DNA of 42,312 nt from a bacterium UBP8_UBA817 (GCA_002296285.1 DBHX01000028.1:1-42312), one strand, 5' to 3'. Positions 8,321 to 17,008 are shown, numbered from the stretch's first letter. A program made the numbers and translations. The notes: generated by a model not told the origin, from the sequence alone.

Positions 8321-9003
8321 GTGTTGAGTTCTTTGATCAGGTATGTGGGTAACGTTTCCATGGTAATGTCATCCAAATTGATGGCAGATTCCAAATTCAT
8401 ATGCCCGATGGCCAACCGATTAAGTTTGGAGAGGTGTGCCCCTGTGGATAAGGCTTGCCCAAAATCATGTGCTAAAGACCGAATATAGGTTCCTTTTGAA
8501 CAATGAATGGATACATTCATGCGTTGTTCCTTTAATGTGTTTAAGGTGATTTCGTAAATGGTAACGGATGCTTTTTTTAATTCAATGGACGTGCCCTCTC
8601 GAGCATGTTTATAGGCTGGTTTTCCATTGATTTTTTTTGCAGAGAAAATGGGAGGGGTTTGTTCAATGGTTCCTTTAAATTTATTTATGATGGGGAAAAC
8701 ATCATTTTCTGTGAGAGAAATTGGCGTGGGGTGGGTATAGGTAATGGCGCCATCAATATCATAGGAATCAGTTTCTATGCCAAATGTGATTTCAGCTTGA
8801 TACGTTTTGTCCAAATTCAACAACGTATTGAGTTGACGTGTGTAGTCTCGACCGATTGCAATGATTAATAAGCCTGTTGCAAATGGGTCAAGGGTTCCAG
8901 AGTGTCCAATTTTTATTTTTTTTGGAAGAAAACCTTTTAATTTTCGAATCACATCGTATGATGTGATGCCTTCGGGTTTATTAACCAGCAAAAATCCGTT
9001 CAT
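8317..9003 (-). CDS. truB: tRNA pseudouridine(55) synthase TruB
   Basis: Converts U55 of the tRNA T-loop to pseudouridine. Begins GFLLVNKPEGITSYDVIR, and the catalytic Asp39 lies in HSGTLDPFATG; KTYQAEITFG and GTYIRSLAHDFG follow, all TruB hallmarks. At 228 residues it lacks much of the C-terminal PUA-like extension of longer TruB proteins, as seen in some small genomes. Overlaps by 4 bp with nrnA upstream and ribF downstream, implying translational coupling. Confidence 0.96.
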   Translation of the reverse strand: MNGFLLVNKPEGITSYDVIRKLKGFLPKKIKIGHSGTLDPFATGLLIIAIGRDYTRQLNTLLNLDKTYQAEITFGIETDSYDIDGAITYTHPTPISLTENDVFPIINKFKGTIEQTPPIFSAKKINGKPAYKHAREGTSIELKKASVTIYEITLNTLKEQRMNVSIHCSKGTYIRSLAHDFGQALSTGAHLSKLNRLAIGHMNLESAINLDDITMETLPTYLIKELNT

Positions 9004-9929
9004 TCAAATGCCTTTCTTGCTAAGGGAATGATTTTTTCTTTAAGTGACGAAAATGGTGCTTGGTAGGTTGCGCCAGACGCCCGGACATGCCCACCTCCAT
9101 TAAATGCATGCGCAATTTCGGCCACATTAATGTATTGTTTTGATCGAAATGAGATTCTATATTCACTTTTTTGAACTTCTTTGCAAACAATGATCAGTTC
9201 AATATTTTCAAGTTGCCTGAAGAAATTAATGGTGCTTTCTCCCGAAATATGGGGATGATGTGGGATTTGAACAATCATGAATGGGTAATCTGAGTCAAGG
9301 TACATATTATTTAGTCCTTGCTTAATATCTTCAAAGTAATTTTTTGGTTTTTCCTCAAAAATCCATTCACTGATTTTGGTTGTATTAATATTCATTTTTA
9401 AAAGTTCGGATGCGGCTAAAAAGGTATCGGGGGATGTATTTGAAAACTTGAAATTTCCTGTATCAAAACATATGGCGGCATAAATATTAATGGCGCTTTC
9501 CTTTGTTAGAGGAACATTGAGTGCTTTGTATAAATTAAATAAGATCTCACCAACTGATGATATTTTTAAAACGAGATTCATGTTCCCAAACTGGGTGTTA
9601 TCTTGATGATGGTCAATATTAATAATCTTTTTTGTGTTTGGAAAATTGGTTGGTTCGGCGATTCGATTTTGATCAGAGCAATCTAAAAAAATGGCGAGGT
9701 CATATTCTGACTTTGGGGTTCTCTGGATTTTTTTAACTCCTGGAAGATGCTTGAATTGTTTTGTATTGATGTCAGGTGAGTAGAGTGTGACTTCTTTACC
9801 TAGAGCATTGATAAGCGTCCCCATTGCAAGCAATGATCCTATGGCGTCGTAATCAGGATCTTTATGAACAGTGGCAATGATTTTTTCTGGTAATCTATGA
9901 AAATAGTCGATTAATTCTTTATTGATCAT
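9000..9929 (-). CDS. nrnA: DHH-family oligoribonuclease / pAp phosphatase (NrnA-like)
   Basis: Manganese-dependent phosphoesterase that degrades nano-RNAs and, in characterised homologues, 3'-phosphoadenosine 5'-phosphate. The 309 residues show the DHH domain motifs HKDPDYDAIGS, FLDCSD and NIDHHQDN, then the DHHA1 domain with the glycine-rich FNGGGHVRASGAT. Position between rbfA and truB matches the usual rbfA-nrnA-truB order. It overlaps both neighbours by 4 bp. Whether it acts mainly on RNA or pAp cannot be told from sequence. Confidence 0.9.
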   Translation of the reverse strand: MINKELIDYFHRLPEKIIATVHKDPDYDAIGSLLAMGTLINALGKEVTLYSPDINTKQFKHLPGVKKIQRTPKSEYDLAIFLDCSDQNRIAEPTNFPNTKKIINIDHHQDNTQFGNMNLVLKISSVGEILFNLYKALNVPLTKESAINIYAAICFDTGNFKFSNTSPDTFLAASELLKMNINTTKISEWIFEEKPKNYFEDIKQGLNNMYLDSDYPFMIVQIPHHPHISGESTINFFRQLENIELIIVCKEVQKSEYRISFRSKQYINVAEIAHAFNGGGHVRASGATYQAPFSSLKEKIIPLARKAFE

Positions 9930-10255
9930 TCAAGTGATTTCATTTTGTTGAGTATATCTGAACCTCGTTCTAAGGATATATCCAATCGAAATGTTAACGA
10001 TGGAATTCGTTTAAGCCGGATATGTTTTCCTAGTTCTTTTTTAATAAAACTGGTGGATTTACGAAGCTTTTCATATGACTTTCTTTGCTCGCTTTCAGAT
10101 CCTAAATGGCTATAAAATACAGTGGCATTGGCTAAGTCTTTGGAAACTTTTATTCCCGTAATTGAAATAAGGCCCAGGTTACTACGAAAATCTTTTTGAA
10201 TAATACGGGCAATTTCTTCTTTTAATAATGATTCAACACGAATCATGCGAGACAT
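9926..10255 (-). CDS. rbfA: Ribosome-binding factor A
   Basis: RbfA helps 16S rRNA 5'-end maturation in 30S assembly. The 109-residue protein starts MSRMIRVESLLKEEIARII and contains the KH-like core (GLISITGIKVSKDLANATVF, then LRLxxxPxLTFRLD as KRIPSLTFRLD). It lies 6 nt after infB and overlaps nrnA by 4 bp, as expected for this operon. Confidence 0.95.
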   Translation of the reverse strand: MSRMIRVESLLKEEIARIIQKDFRSNLGLISITGIKVSKDLANATVFYSHLGSESEQRKSYEKLRKSTSFIKKELGKHIRLKRIPSLTFRLDISLERGSDILNKMKSLE

Positions 10256-10261
10256 TGGTAC

Positions 10262-12211
10262 TTATTCCTCTCGGACGTCATAACACTCAATGATGTCACC
10301 GGCTTCATATTGTGAAAACCCATCCGTAACAACACCGCATTCATAACTGGTTTCAACTTGTTTGACATCGTCTTTAAATCGTTTAAGTGATGAAAGCTTG
10401 CCTTTATAGAGCTCTTCACCTTTTCGTTTGATAAGAACCATATAATTTCGGATTAACTTACCATCAGTAACGTAACTTCCAGCAATTGAACCGACTTTCG
10501 AAAATTTAAAGACCTCTCGTACTTCAGCTTCTCCAATTTTTGTTTCAACTGTGATTTTGTTATACATACCAGCCATCACTTTTTCTATGTCATTTAATAT
10601 ATCGTAAATGACTTTGTATTCACGAATATCAATGTTGGCATCTTCGCTGGCTTTTTTTGCATCATTGGTGATCGGGACCCTAAACCCAATAACAATGGCC
10701 TCTGCGGCTTTTGCAAGTAATATGTCATTTTCATTGATGCTTCCTGTGGCGGAATGCATGACATTAATCGAAATTGCATCACTTTCAATTTGGTTAATGG
10801 ATAATACCAAGGCATCCAAGGACCCATGCACATCCGCTTTAATAATTAAATTAAGTTTTTTAACATCACCATCATTAATTTGTTGGGATAAGGTATTTAA
10901 TGAAACGCTCTTGGTTACACTTTGTTTATGTTTTTCTTTTTTATTGAGTAAATTTTCTTCGGCGGCTTTTTTTGCCAGTTGTTCACTGTTGTGTTGCTCT
11001 AAAATATCGCCGGGGGTAGGGACTTCAGATAATCCAAGAACTTCTACTGGTGTACTTGGCAGTGCCTCTTTAACACTTTCCCCTTTGTCATTGTGAAGGG
11101 CTCTTATTTTTCCGTAAACGTGGCCAATGGTAACAAAGCTTCCAACCGATAATTTTCCCGTTTGAACCAAAACAGTGGTGATTGGGCCGCGTTTTTTATC
11201 TAGAAATGCTTCAATAGTGATTGCTTTTGATAAACCATCATAGTTTGTTTTTAATTCTTGAACATCCGCAGTTAATTGGATCATTTCGAGCAGGTTGTCA
11301 ATTCCTTCACCTGATTTCGCGGATACCGGACATACAATGGTTGTGCCACCCCAATCTTCTGGGACAAGCTCATGCTCAACGATTTGTTGTTTTACACGTT
11401 CAATATCGGCACCTGGGACATCAATTTTATTGATGGCAACAATGATGGGGGTATTGGCCGCTTTTGCATGGTTAATGGCTTCAATCGTTTGGGGTTTAAT
11501 GCCATCATCTGCGGCAATAACTAATATTGCAATGTCAGTAACCTGTGCGCCACGTGATCGTAATGCTGTAAATGCTTCATGCCCTGGCGTGTCTAGAAAT
11601 GTCATTTTCTTTTTATTTTTTTGTACTTGGTAGGCCCCAATGTGTTGGGTAATTCCGCCAGATTCAGAACCCGCAATATTGCTAGAGCGAATGTTGTCTA
11701 GGAGCAATGTCTTGCCATGATCGACATGTCCCATAACAGTTATGACTGGCGGCCGTGATTTTAATTGCTGTTTATCCTGACTATCTTTGAGTTCTTCAAT
11801 TTGTTCTTTAAGCTTGGTGGATGGGTCGGTTTTTTTTGCATCTGATAACGTTAGTTTGATGTCTAAATCTTTTGCAATGTCTTTGGCGAGCGATGAGTCG
11901 ATGACGGAGTTAATATTTAATAGCAATCCTTTTTTAAGGATGACGCCCATAATATCACGTAGTGGGGCATCAATTAATTTTGAGAAGTCTGATAATTTGA
12001 TTTGATCATCATCAAAACTAACTTTCTTTGCTTCGGCCAGTTGTTCTTCAATAAAATCTTTTTCTTCAGTAAACAGCTGCTTAATGGTGCTAATCGTCTC
12101 ATCATCCAAGCGTGTGTTTTCAGATTTTACTCTGATATCAAACTCAGTTAATAACTTGATGAAGTCTTTGGGTCTCTTTCCTAATTCGTTGGCTAAATCT
12201 TTAACTTTCAA
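10262..12211 (-). CDS. infB: Translation initiation factor IF-2
   Basis: GTPase that places initiator tRNA on the 30S subunit. The 649 residues have an IF2N domain at the start (MKVKDLANELGKRPKDFIKL), a second IF2N-like segment around 70-120, then the G domain with GHVDHGKT (161-168), DTPGHEAF (207-214) and NKID (261-264). Domains II-IV follow with VKADVHGS-like IIKADVHGSLDAL and the C-terminal KVGSIAGSYVTDG. The linker between N-domain and G domain is short compared with E. coli IF2. It follows nusA after 4 nt. nusA-infB is a conserved pair. Confidence 0.97.
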   Translation of the reverse strand: MKVKDLANELGKRPKDFIKLLTEFDIRVKSENTRLDDETISTIKQLFTEEKDFIEEQLAEAKKVSFDDDQIKLSDFSKLIDAPLRDIMGVILKKGLLLNINSVIDSSLAKDIAKDLDIKLTLSDAKKTDPSTKLKEQIEELKDSQDKQQLKSRPPVITVMGHVDHGKTLLLDNIRSSNIAGSESGGITQHIGAYQVQKNKKKMTFLDTPGHEAFTALRSRGAQVTDIAILVIAADDGIKPQTIEAINHAKAANTPIIVAINKIDVPGADIERVKQQIVEHELVPEDWGGTTIVCPVSAKSGEGIDNLLEMIQLTADVQELKTNYDGLSKAITIEAFLDKKRGPITTVLVQTGKLSVGSFVTIGHVYGKIRALHNDKGESVKEALPSTPVEVLGLSEVPTPGDILEQHNSEQLAKKAAEENLLNKKEKHKQSVTKSVSLNTLSQQINDGDVKKLNLIIKADVHGSLDALVLSINQIESDAISINVMHSATGSINENDILLAKAAEAIVIGFRVPITNDAKKASEDANIDIREYKVIYDILNDIEKVMAGMYNKITVETKIGEAEVREVFKFSKVGSIAGSYVTDGKLIRNYMVLIKRKGEELYKGKLSSLKRFKDDVKQVETSYECGVVTDGFSQYEAGDIIECYDVREE

Positions 12212-12215
12212 TGGG

Positions 12216-13550
12216 CTAACTTTCAGTGGCTACGCCTTCTTTTTCTTCGCTTTCTTTATTGCTGGGGTCGGTTACGGTTTCTTCACTTTCTGCGACGGTT
12301 TCGCTGCTCTCTTCTGTTGGACTGTCACTATTAGTGTCATCATCATTGGATGTATTTTCGTTATCGATGTTGGTGGTTTCAGTGGTCTGTTCAGGTTTTT
12401 CATTTGTGTCATCAATTTCTGAGGGGCTTTCTTCTGCAGATGCTTTGATTTTTTCTGCAAGGGTTGTTTCTTCACTGGTGGTTGCTTCTGTTTGAGGATT
12501 TGTTTTTTTGTTGTGGTCTGATTCGCTGGTGATATCTAATTTCCAGTTGGTTAGTTTTACGGCCAATCGAACATTTTGTCCAGCCTTACCAATGGCGAGT
12601 GATAATTGATCATCTGGAACAACAACTGTGGCTTCGCGATTTTCGGTGTCATTAATAATGACTTCATTAATGGTCGCAGGTTTTAATGAATTTCCAATAA
12701 ATACCTTTGGGTCTTCACTCCATTCTAATATATCTATTTTTTCATTGTTGATTTCTCTTAATACGGCTTGAATTCGCCCACCCATATGTCCGACGCAGGT
12801 TCCTACGGCGCCAACCGTTTGGTTGTTTGAATAAACGGCAATCTTTGTTCGTCGTCCAGCATCTCTTGAGATGCTTTTGATTGAAATGATCCCATCTTGT
12901 ATTTCGGGTACTTCGATATGAAATAATTGACGAATTAGTCCTGTATGAGATCTTGAAATTTTAATCATTGGACCACGGTTGGTTTTTTGAATGTCAACAA
13001 TAAATACTCTGATTCTGTCTTTCACATTGAATGTTTCGCCAGGGGCTTGTTCTCTTGGTGGTAAAAATGCCTCAATCTTACCTAAATTGATCAGGTAGGT
13101 ATTTCCTTCTATATTTTGAACGGTGCCAGTGACAATTTCTCCGATTTTATCGGAAAACTCATTCATCACCAGGTCTTTTTCAGCCTCTCTCATGCATTGT
13201 AAAATGACTTGTTTTGCTGCTTGAGCTGCAATTCTTCCAAATTCTTCGACATCAAGATCAATTTCTAATGTGTCACCATCTTCAACTTCATCACTTAATT
13301 CTTTGGCTTCATCTAATGTTAACTCATTTAATTCATCTTCTTTTTCGCTTACAACTAATTTTTCCATCCACAATCGTGCTTCACCAGAATCTTCATTGAT
13401 GTATGCTTTGACATTCAGTTCGGCACCATATTTTTTTCTTGCTGCAGAGATTAGTGCTTTTTCAATGGCATCTAGAATAATGTGTTTTTCAATTCCTCGC
13501 TCAGATTCTATTTGAGCTAATACTTGAGAGAAATTTTCGATTAAAATCAT
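12216..13550 (-). CDS. nusA: Transcription termination/antitermination factor NusA with acidic C-terminal tail
   Basis: RNA polymerase-associated pausing and antitermination factor. The ATG at 13550 is chosen because AAAGGAC lies at SD distance, giving 444 residues; the frame is open to 13586. The N-terminal domain starts MILIENFSQVLAQIESERG, an S1 domain lies near 134-200 (GEIVTGTVQNIEGNTYLINL), and two KH domains follow (GTCVGHMGGRIQAVLREI; LAIGKAGQNVRLAVKL). From about residue 347 there is a ~98-residue low-complexity Glu/Thr/Ser/Asn/Asp tail with no helix-hairpin-helix repeats. It heads the nusA-infB-rbfA-nrnA-truB-ribF operon. rimP, normally just upstream, is absent here, as is ylxR. Confidence 0.96.
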   Translation of the reverse strand: MILIENFSQVLAQIESERGIEKHIILDAIEKALISAARKKYGAELNVKAYINEDSGEARLWMEKLVVSEKEDELNELTLDEAKELSDEVEDGDTLEIDLDVEEFGRIAAQAAKQVILQCMREAEKDLVMNEFSDKIGEIVTGTVQNIEGNTYLINLGKIEAFLPPREQAPGETFNVKDRIRVFIVDIQKTNRGPMIKISRSHTGLIRQLFHIEVPEIQDGIISIKSISRDAGRRTKIAVYSNNQTVGAVGTCVGHMGGRIQAVLREINNEKIDILEWSEDPKVFIGNSLKPATINEVIINDTENREATVVVPDDQLSLAIGKAGQNVRLAVKLTNWKLDITSESDHNKKTNPQTEATTSEETTLAEKIKASAEESPSEIDDTNEKPEQTTETTNIDNENTSNDDDTNSDSPTEESSETVAESEETVTDPSNKESEEKEGVATES

Positions 13551-13573
13551 GATTTGTCCTTTCAACTGTTTCC

Positions 13574-13581
13574 AGTATACA
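13574..13581 (-). promoter_or_regulatory. Extended -10 promoter for nusA
   Basis: On the minus strand TGTATACT is an extended -10 (TG followed by TATACT), ending 23 nt before the nusA ATG and leaving room for the AAAGGAC Shine-Dalgarno. No good -35 at 17 nt is seen, as is common for extended -10 promoters. Confidence 0.5.
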
Positions 13582-13591
13582 GGCAATCCCT

Positions 13592-13651
13592 AAAAAAAAT
13601 GCAACTGCTTATTTCAAAGCAGTACAATACATGTTCAGGAATGCTTTGAAA
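13592..13651 (-). promoter_or_regulatory. Mutually exclusive hairpins in the nusA leader (attenuator-like)
   Basis: Read on the minus strand, TTTCAAAGCA (13651-13642) can pair with TGCTTTGAAA (13621-13612) across a 20-nt loop. The overlapping ACTGCTT (13623-13617) can instead pair with AAGCAGT (13610-13604) across a 6-nt loop, followed by TGCA and a run of eight T (13599-13592). The second hairpin plus T run resembles a weak intrinsic terminator; the first would act as its antiterminator. The nusA -10 lies downstream, so this acts only on transcripts starting farther upstream, for example at the TATAAT at 13767-13762. Function is inferred. Confidence 0.4.
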
Positions 13652-13749
13652 AAAACAACGTGCTTTTTGACAGGCCCTGTGCTTATAACATAGCATAGTT
13701 TTATTTTGACTTCAATTCCTGATGTTTTGAAAGTTTTGACGGGATGCAT
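13609..13749 (-). CDS. Possible 46-residue leader ORF upstream of nusA
   Basis: An ATG at 13749 opens a 46-codon frame (MHPVKTFKTSGIEVKIKL at the start, KHVVFFKAFLNMYCTALK at the end) whose stop codon sits inside the terminator-like hairpin. A consensus TATAAT lies 12 nt upstream. There is no SD. The product is basic and hydrophobic and matches no family I know. It may be a regulatory leader peptide, a small gene or chance; the frame is also open upstream to 13824 across the gst start, which weakens the coding case. Confidence 0.25.
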   Translation of the reverse strand: MHPVKTFKTSGIEVKIKLCYVISTGPVKKHVVFFKAFLNMYCTALK

Positions 13750-13761
13750 TTTATTTTTTTT

Positions 13762-13782
13762 ATTATAAAGATTTGATACAAT
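13762..13782. promoter_or_regulatory. Overlapping divergent promoters (gst on plus, nusA leader on minus)
   Basis: On the plus strand TACAAT (13777-13782) is 6 nt before the gst ATG, with no SD in between. On the minus strand TATAAT (13767-13762) points toward nusA. The two -10 elements are only 9 bp apart, so RNA polymerase at one should exclude the other. Confidence 0.4.
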
Positions 13783-13788
13783 GGCAGC

Positions 13789-14709
13789 ATGGGTATGTTT
13801 GTTGATGGTCAGTGGCATGTGCAAGATGTTAATCCAAATACAGTGTCTGGCTCTTTTGAGCGGTTACCAACAACCATCCGAGGATCCATTGAGTCGGAAG
13901 GCCCATATTATCCGCACTCTGAACGGTACCATTTAATTGTTTCTTATGCCTGCCCTTGGGCCCACAGAACCTTAATTTATCGAAAGATTAAAGGGTTGGT
14001 TGATCATATTCCTTTGGCTGTAGTTCACCCTTACATGGGCCCGAATGGTTGGGACTTTTCAAATGGGGATGGTGTTGAGTTGCCCCTGTTTGGGAATTTT
14101 ACTTCTTTGGGGGATATTTATTTGGCGCATTGTGCCTCTTTTACTGGGCGTGTGACGGTTCCTGTTTTGTGGGATTCTCAAACAAGACAAATTGTTAATA
14201 ATGAATCAAGCGATATTATTCGGATGTTTAATGCATCGTTTAACGACTTAACGAAGAATACCGTTGATCTGTACCCCGGGCATTTGTCAGCCGATATTGA
14301 TGATTGGAATGGCTACATTTATGAATCCATAAATAATGGTGTGTATAAAGTTGGGTTTGCCCGATCTCAAGATGTGTACAAAAAAGAAGTTTTGCAGCTT
14401 TTTGTTGTTTTGGATGAAATTGACGCACATTTAAAGACCAATGACTTTTTATGTGGGGATGAGTTAACTGAGTCTGATATTCGACTGTTTGTTACATTAT
14501 TGAGATTTGACCCTGTTTATGTTGGGCATTTTAAATGCAATTTGAATCGAATTAAAGATTATAATGAATTACCAAAATACATGGAGCGTGTTCGTCGTGC
14601 GTATGATATTGAAGATACCATTCGAATGGATCATATAAAAGAGCATTATTATCAATCGCACCCAACCATTAACCCATCTGGGATTGTTCCTTTGGGGCCG
14701 GTTGATTGA
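13789..14709 (+). CDS. Glutathione S-transferase, glutathionyl-hydroquinone reductase type (YqjG/ECM4-like)
   Basis: The family reduces glutathionyl-hydroquinones with glutathione through a Cys nucleophile. The 306 residues contain the family signature SYACPWAHRTLIYRK with candidate nucleophile Cys55, preceded by ERYHLIVSYA and followed by VVHPYMGPNGWDF. The C-terminal all-helical GST domain includes FLCGDELTESDIRLFVTLLR and FDPVYVGHFKCN. Length is close to the usual 310-330. It has its own predicted leaderless promoter and stands apart from glutathione genes. It is a sporadic gene in bacteria and heads the accessory segment 13789-18496, so lateral gain is possible. Substrate is not known; quinones or oxidised isoprenoids are possible given the neighbours. 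Confidence 0.9.
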   Translation: MGMFVDGQWHVQDVNPNTVSGSFERLPTTIRGSIESEGPYYPHSERYHLIVSYACPWAHRTLIYRKIKGLVDHIPLAVVHPYMGPNGWDFSNGDGVELPLFGNFTSLGDIYLAHCASFTGRVTVPVLWDSQTRQIVNNESSDIIRMFNASFNDLTKNTVDLYPGHLSADIDDWNGYIYESINNGVYKVGFARSQDVYKKEVLQLFVVLDEIDAHLKTNDFLCGDELTESDIRLFVTLLRFDPVYVGHFKCNLNRIKDYNELPKYMERVRRAYDIEDTIRMDHIKEHYYQSHPTINPSGIVPLGPVD

Positions 14710-14757
14710 TTTTTTTACTTTATGGCATGATTTAACTATGGTGAATGGTTATATGCA

Positions 14758-15591
14758 ATGATTATGTTGGTGGGTTTATGGAGCTTGGCATTTATTCATA
14801 ACAAATATAAGTTGACAGGGCATTACTTTTATCGAGCTATTTTTCCAACGAATGCTTTGTTTTGGTTGTTTATTACCGTCCCTTTACTTTCAACCATTAT
14901 CTTTCCCAGCATTAAGTTATTGATGATTGCATTTCAGTATCACTTTATTAGTTGTTCTTTTTTTATCGTGATTCCGATGCTTCTTGAACGAATCTTTAAT
15001 CGCTCTTTTTTTGTTGTGTTCTGGTCGGTGCTAGGGGGGATTAATATGGCGCTTTTTTTGGTGGCCATGGTTGATGCTTCATTTTTTGATGTCGCTCGAA
15101 TTGTATCGGCGGGGTCCTTTATTTTTCTCTTTATTGTATCTTGTTTTATATGGTTTAAAACATCGATGGTCAAAACATCCATTGAGTATATTTTTATGGT
15201 TCGATTTTTTTGGGCCACGGCATTTTTTATTCCTGGAATTATTTTGGACATTACATCGGATGTTACCAAAGTATTATATAATGGATTATTTTTTACCCCC
15301 TTCTTTTATTTGGTGATTGTTGCGGTTCTTTTTACGTTGCCACACGATTTGATTTCAGGCAACGCATCACTTGACATGAGTGCAATTGCGTCTAAGTATT
15401 CACTAACTAAGAGAGAGAGTGAATTGTTGCCATATATTATTCAAGGCCAATCAAACCAGGAGATTGCCGATCAGCTTCACATTTCATTAAGCACGGTTAA
15501 ACGTCATGTGCATCATATTTTTACAAAAATGAATGTCAAAAACCGTTTTGAACTATCACGGCTTTTTGTTAATGTGTCGCAAATGGATTAA
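14758..15591 (+). CDS. Membrane-bound LuxR-family transcriptional regulator
   Basis: The N-terminal ~205 residues form about six or seven hydrophobic segments (for example NALFWLFITVPLLSTIIF, NMALFLVAMV, IFLFIVSCFIWF, FFYLVIVAVLFTL). The C-terminus is a LuxR/GerE helix-turn-helix: KYSLTKRESELLPYIIQG, then SNQEIADQLHISLSTVKRHV and HHIFTKMNVKNR. This is a one-component design with a membrane sensor joined to a DNA-binding head; it lacks a receiver domain. The signal is unknown; lipophilic molecules would suit such a sensor. The ATG at 14758 is uncertain because no SD is seen. It lies 48 nt after gst and ends against the carotenoid oxygenase gene, sharing TTAA as the overlapping stop for both. 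Confidence 0.85.
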   Translation: MIMLVGLWSLAFIHNKYKLTGHYFYRAIFPTNALFWLFITVPLLSTIIFPSIKLLMIAFQYHFISCSFFIVIPMLLERIFNRSFFVVFWSVLGGINMALFLVAMVDASFFDVARIVSAGSFIFLFIVSCFIWFKTSMVKTSIEYIFMVRFFWATAFFIPGIILDITSDVTKVLYNGLFFTPFFYLVIVAVLFTLPHDLISGNASLDMSAIASKYSLTKRESELLPYIIQGQSNQEIADQLHISLSTVKRHVHHIFTKMNVKNRFELSRLFVNVSQMD

Positions 15592-16988
15592 CTGACGGTT
15601 TTAAAAAATTGACCGTGCAAGGTGTACCCTCTAAGTCCACGGATTGTCGATGTGAATTTGTTACTCATCGTTTTTGCATCGATGCCATGCAATTGTGTGG
15701 TATTTGTTTTTGTGTTGAATAATACGGATAAAATAATTCCGTCATCTTCGTCATTTTTTGCCGGATGTTGAATAAATATGGGTTCGCTTGGAATGCAATC
15801 TTCTTTTTCATAAAATTTATGGGTCCAAGTTTCAACATTGATTTTTATAATTCGGTTAAAAAATGGTGTTTTTTTTGTATTCAGTGCATAGGCCCATGAA
15901 TATGGTTTTCCGTTGTATTTTTTATAGTTGATGTTGGGAAGCGCAATGGATTCATTAAGTAATGTTTTTTTTGAGATCATTTGGTGAGTTTTTGGGTCCA
16001 ATATGAATCGCTTTAATTTTCCTGCAGGGATATCGGGCATGCCTTTTCGAAGATTATCTAAATACAACGCATCGATGATTGTCGCGTTTTTGAATGCGAT
16101 GGTGTCAAATACGATGGTGACATTTTTTTCGAAAGCGTTGACTTGGTGAAACATAAAAAATGGGGGGCTTTTTATGGTGCATTGTTTTTTGCCTGTTTTA
16201 ATATTGAAAATATGAAAAATGGTGGGTGTGTTTTTGTGCCATTTAAAATGATTAATGAATGATTTTGTTCCAAACCGAATGGCCAATGGCGTTACTTTAA
16301 ATGGCGTGTCAATAATGATGAGGTAATTTTCTGTCATTGCAAAGCTATGTTGGTACGATGGTTTTTGGATACGTAATGATGACATTAGTTGACGCTGATT
16401 ATTTCGAACTTTGAAAAATTCATAGTATGTTTTTCGTCCCATTCGAATGCCAAGGTTGATCATTGATTGATCGTGATTGTCTTTGTGGGGGTGGGCGGTG
16501 TGTAAATTATATTGAAACTCATCGTTAAATGAATAAGGACCTATTGTTTCTAGGGTATCCTTATCAAAGATAATGGGTTGTGGGGTTTCGGTTAAGCTGA
16601 TCATATCGCGATCTAGTTTTGAGATATTTACCATGGTGTTGGATGTGAACTGTTGATTAAACCGTGTGAAAAACCGTTGAAATAGCGTCGCGCATGGATC
16701 TGTTGCAAATTCTCTGAAGCATAGCTTTTGATTTTTTTCAGCGGCATTATAGGCGGGGGAGTTAATAAATTTGCTTTTGTAACGAACCGCACCATTTTCA
16801 ATATGGAAATGGTGTAGAAGCCCCATTCCATCAAACCAATGATTCACGGACTGTTTTTTAAAATCAAATTTTCCCGGTCCAATTCGATACAAATTTCCTG
16901 TTAACCATGACGGAATATCACCAATGGTGGTGCATATGGTGGGTTCTTGTTCGTCAACATTTTTAAATAATTTTTGATGGTTCATCAT
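15588..16988 (-). CDS. Carotenoid cleavage oxygenase (RPE65/BCO family)
   Basis: Fe(II) enzyme that cleaves carotenoids or apocarotenoids to aldehydes such as retinal. The 466 residues begin with the family pattern LTGNLYRIGPGKFDF and NHWFDGMGLLHHFHIENG. The four iron-binding His are visible: H166 in TAHPHKD, H214 in SYQHSF, H281 in FHQVNAF, and H458 in LHGQF. The conserved EDDGIILSVLFN precedes the last. The blade pattern is that of the wider family that includes animal BCO1/RPE65 and bacterial retinal-forming enzymes; the exact cleavage site cannot be read from sequence. AAGGAG lies at SD distance before the ATG, and a TTGATA-16-TATTAT promoter lies at 17036-17009. It is convergent with the LuxR gene and divergent from the P450. 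Confidence 0.93.
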   Translation of the reverse strand: MMNHQKLFKNVDEQEPTICTTIGDIPSWLTGNLYRIGPGKFDFKKQSVNHWFDGMGLLHHFHIENGAVRYKSKFINSPAYNAAEKNQKLCFREFATDPCATLFQRFFTRFNQQFTSNTMVNISKLDRDMISLTETPQPIIFDKDTLETIGPYSFNDEFQYNLHTAHPHKDNHDQSMINLGIRMGRKTYYEFFKVRNNQRQLMSSLRIQKPSYQHSFAMTENYLIIIDTPFKVTPLAIRFGTKSFINHFKWHKNTPTIFHIFNIKTGKKQCTIKSPPFFMFHQVNAFEKNVTIVFDTIAFKNATIIDALYLDNLRKGMPDIPAGKLKRFILDPKTHQMISKKTLLNESIALPNINYKKYNGKPYSWAYALNTKKTPFFNRIIKINVETWTHKFYEKEDCIPSEPIFIQHPAKNDEDDGIILSVLFNTKTNTTQLHGIDAKTMSNKFTSTIRGLRGYTLHGQFFKTVS

Positions 16989-17008
16989 ACGGCTCCTTTT
17001 TTCAATTT

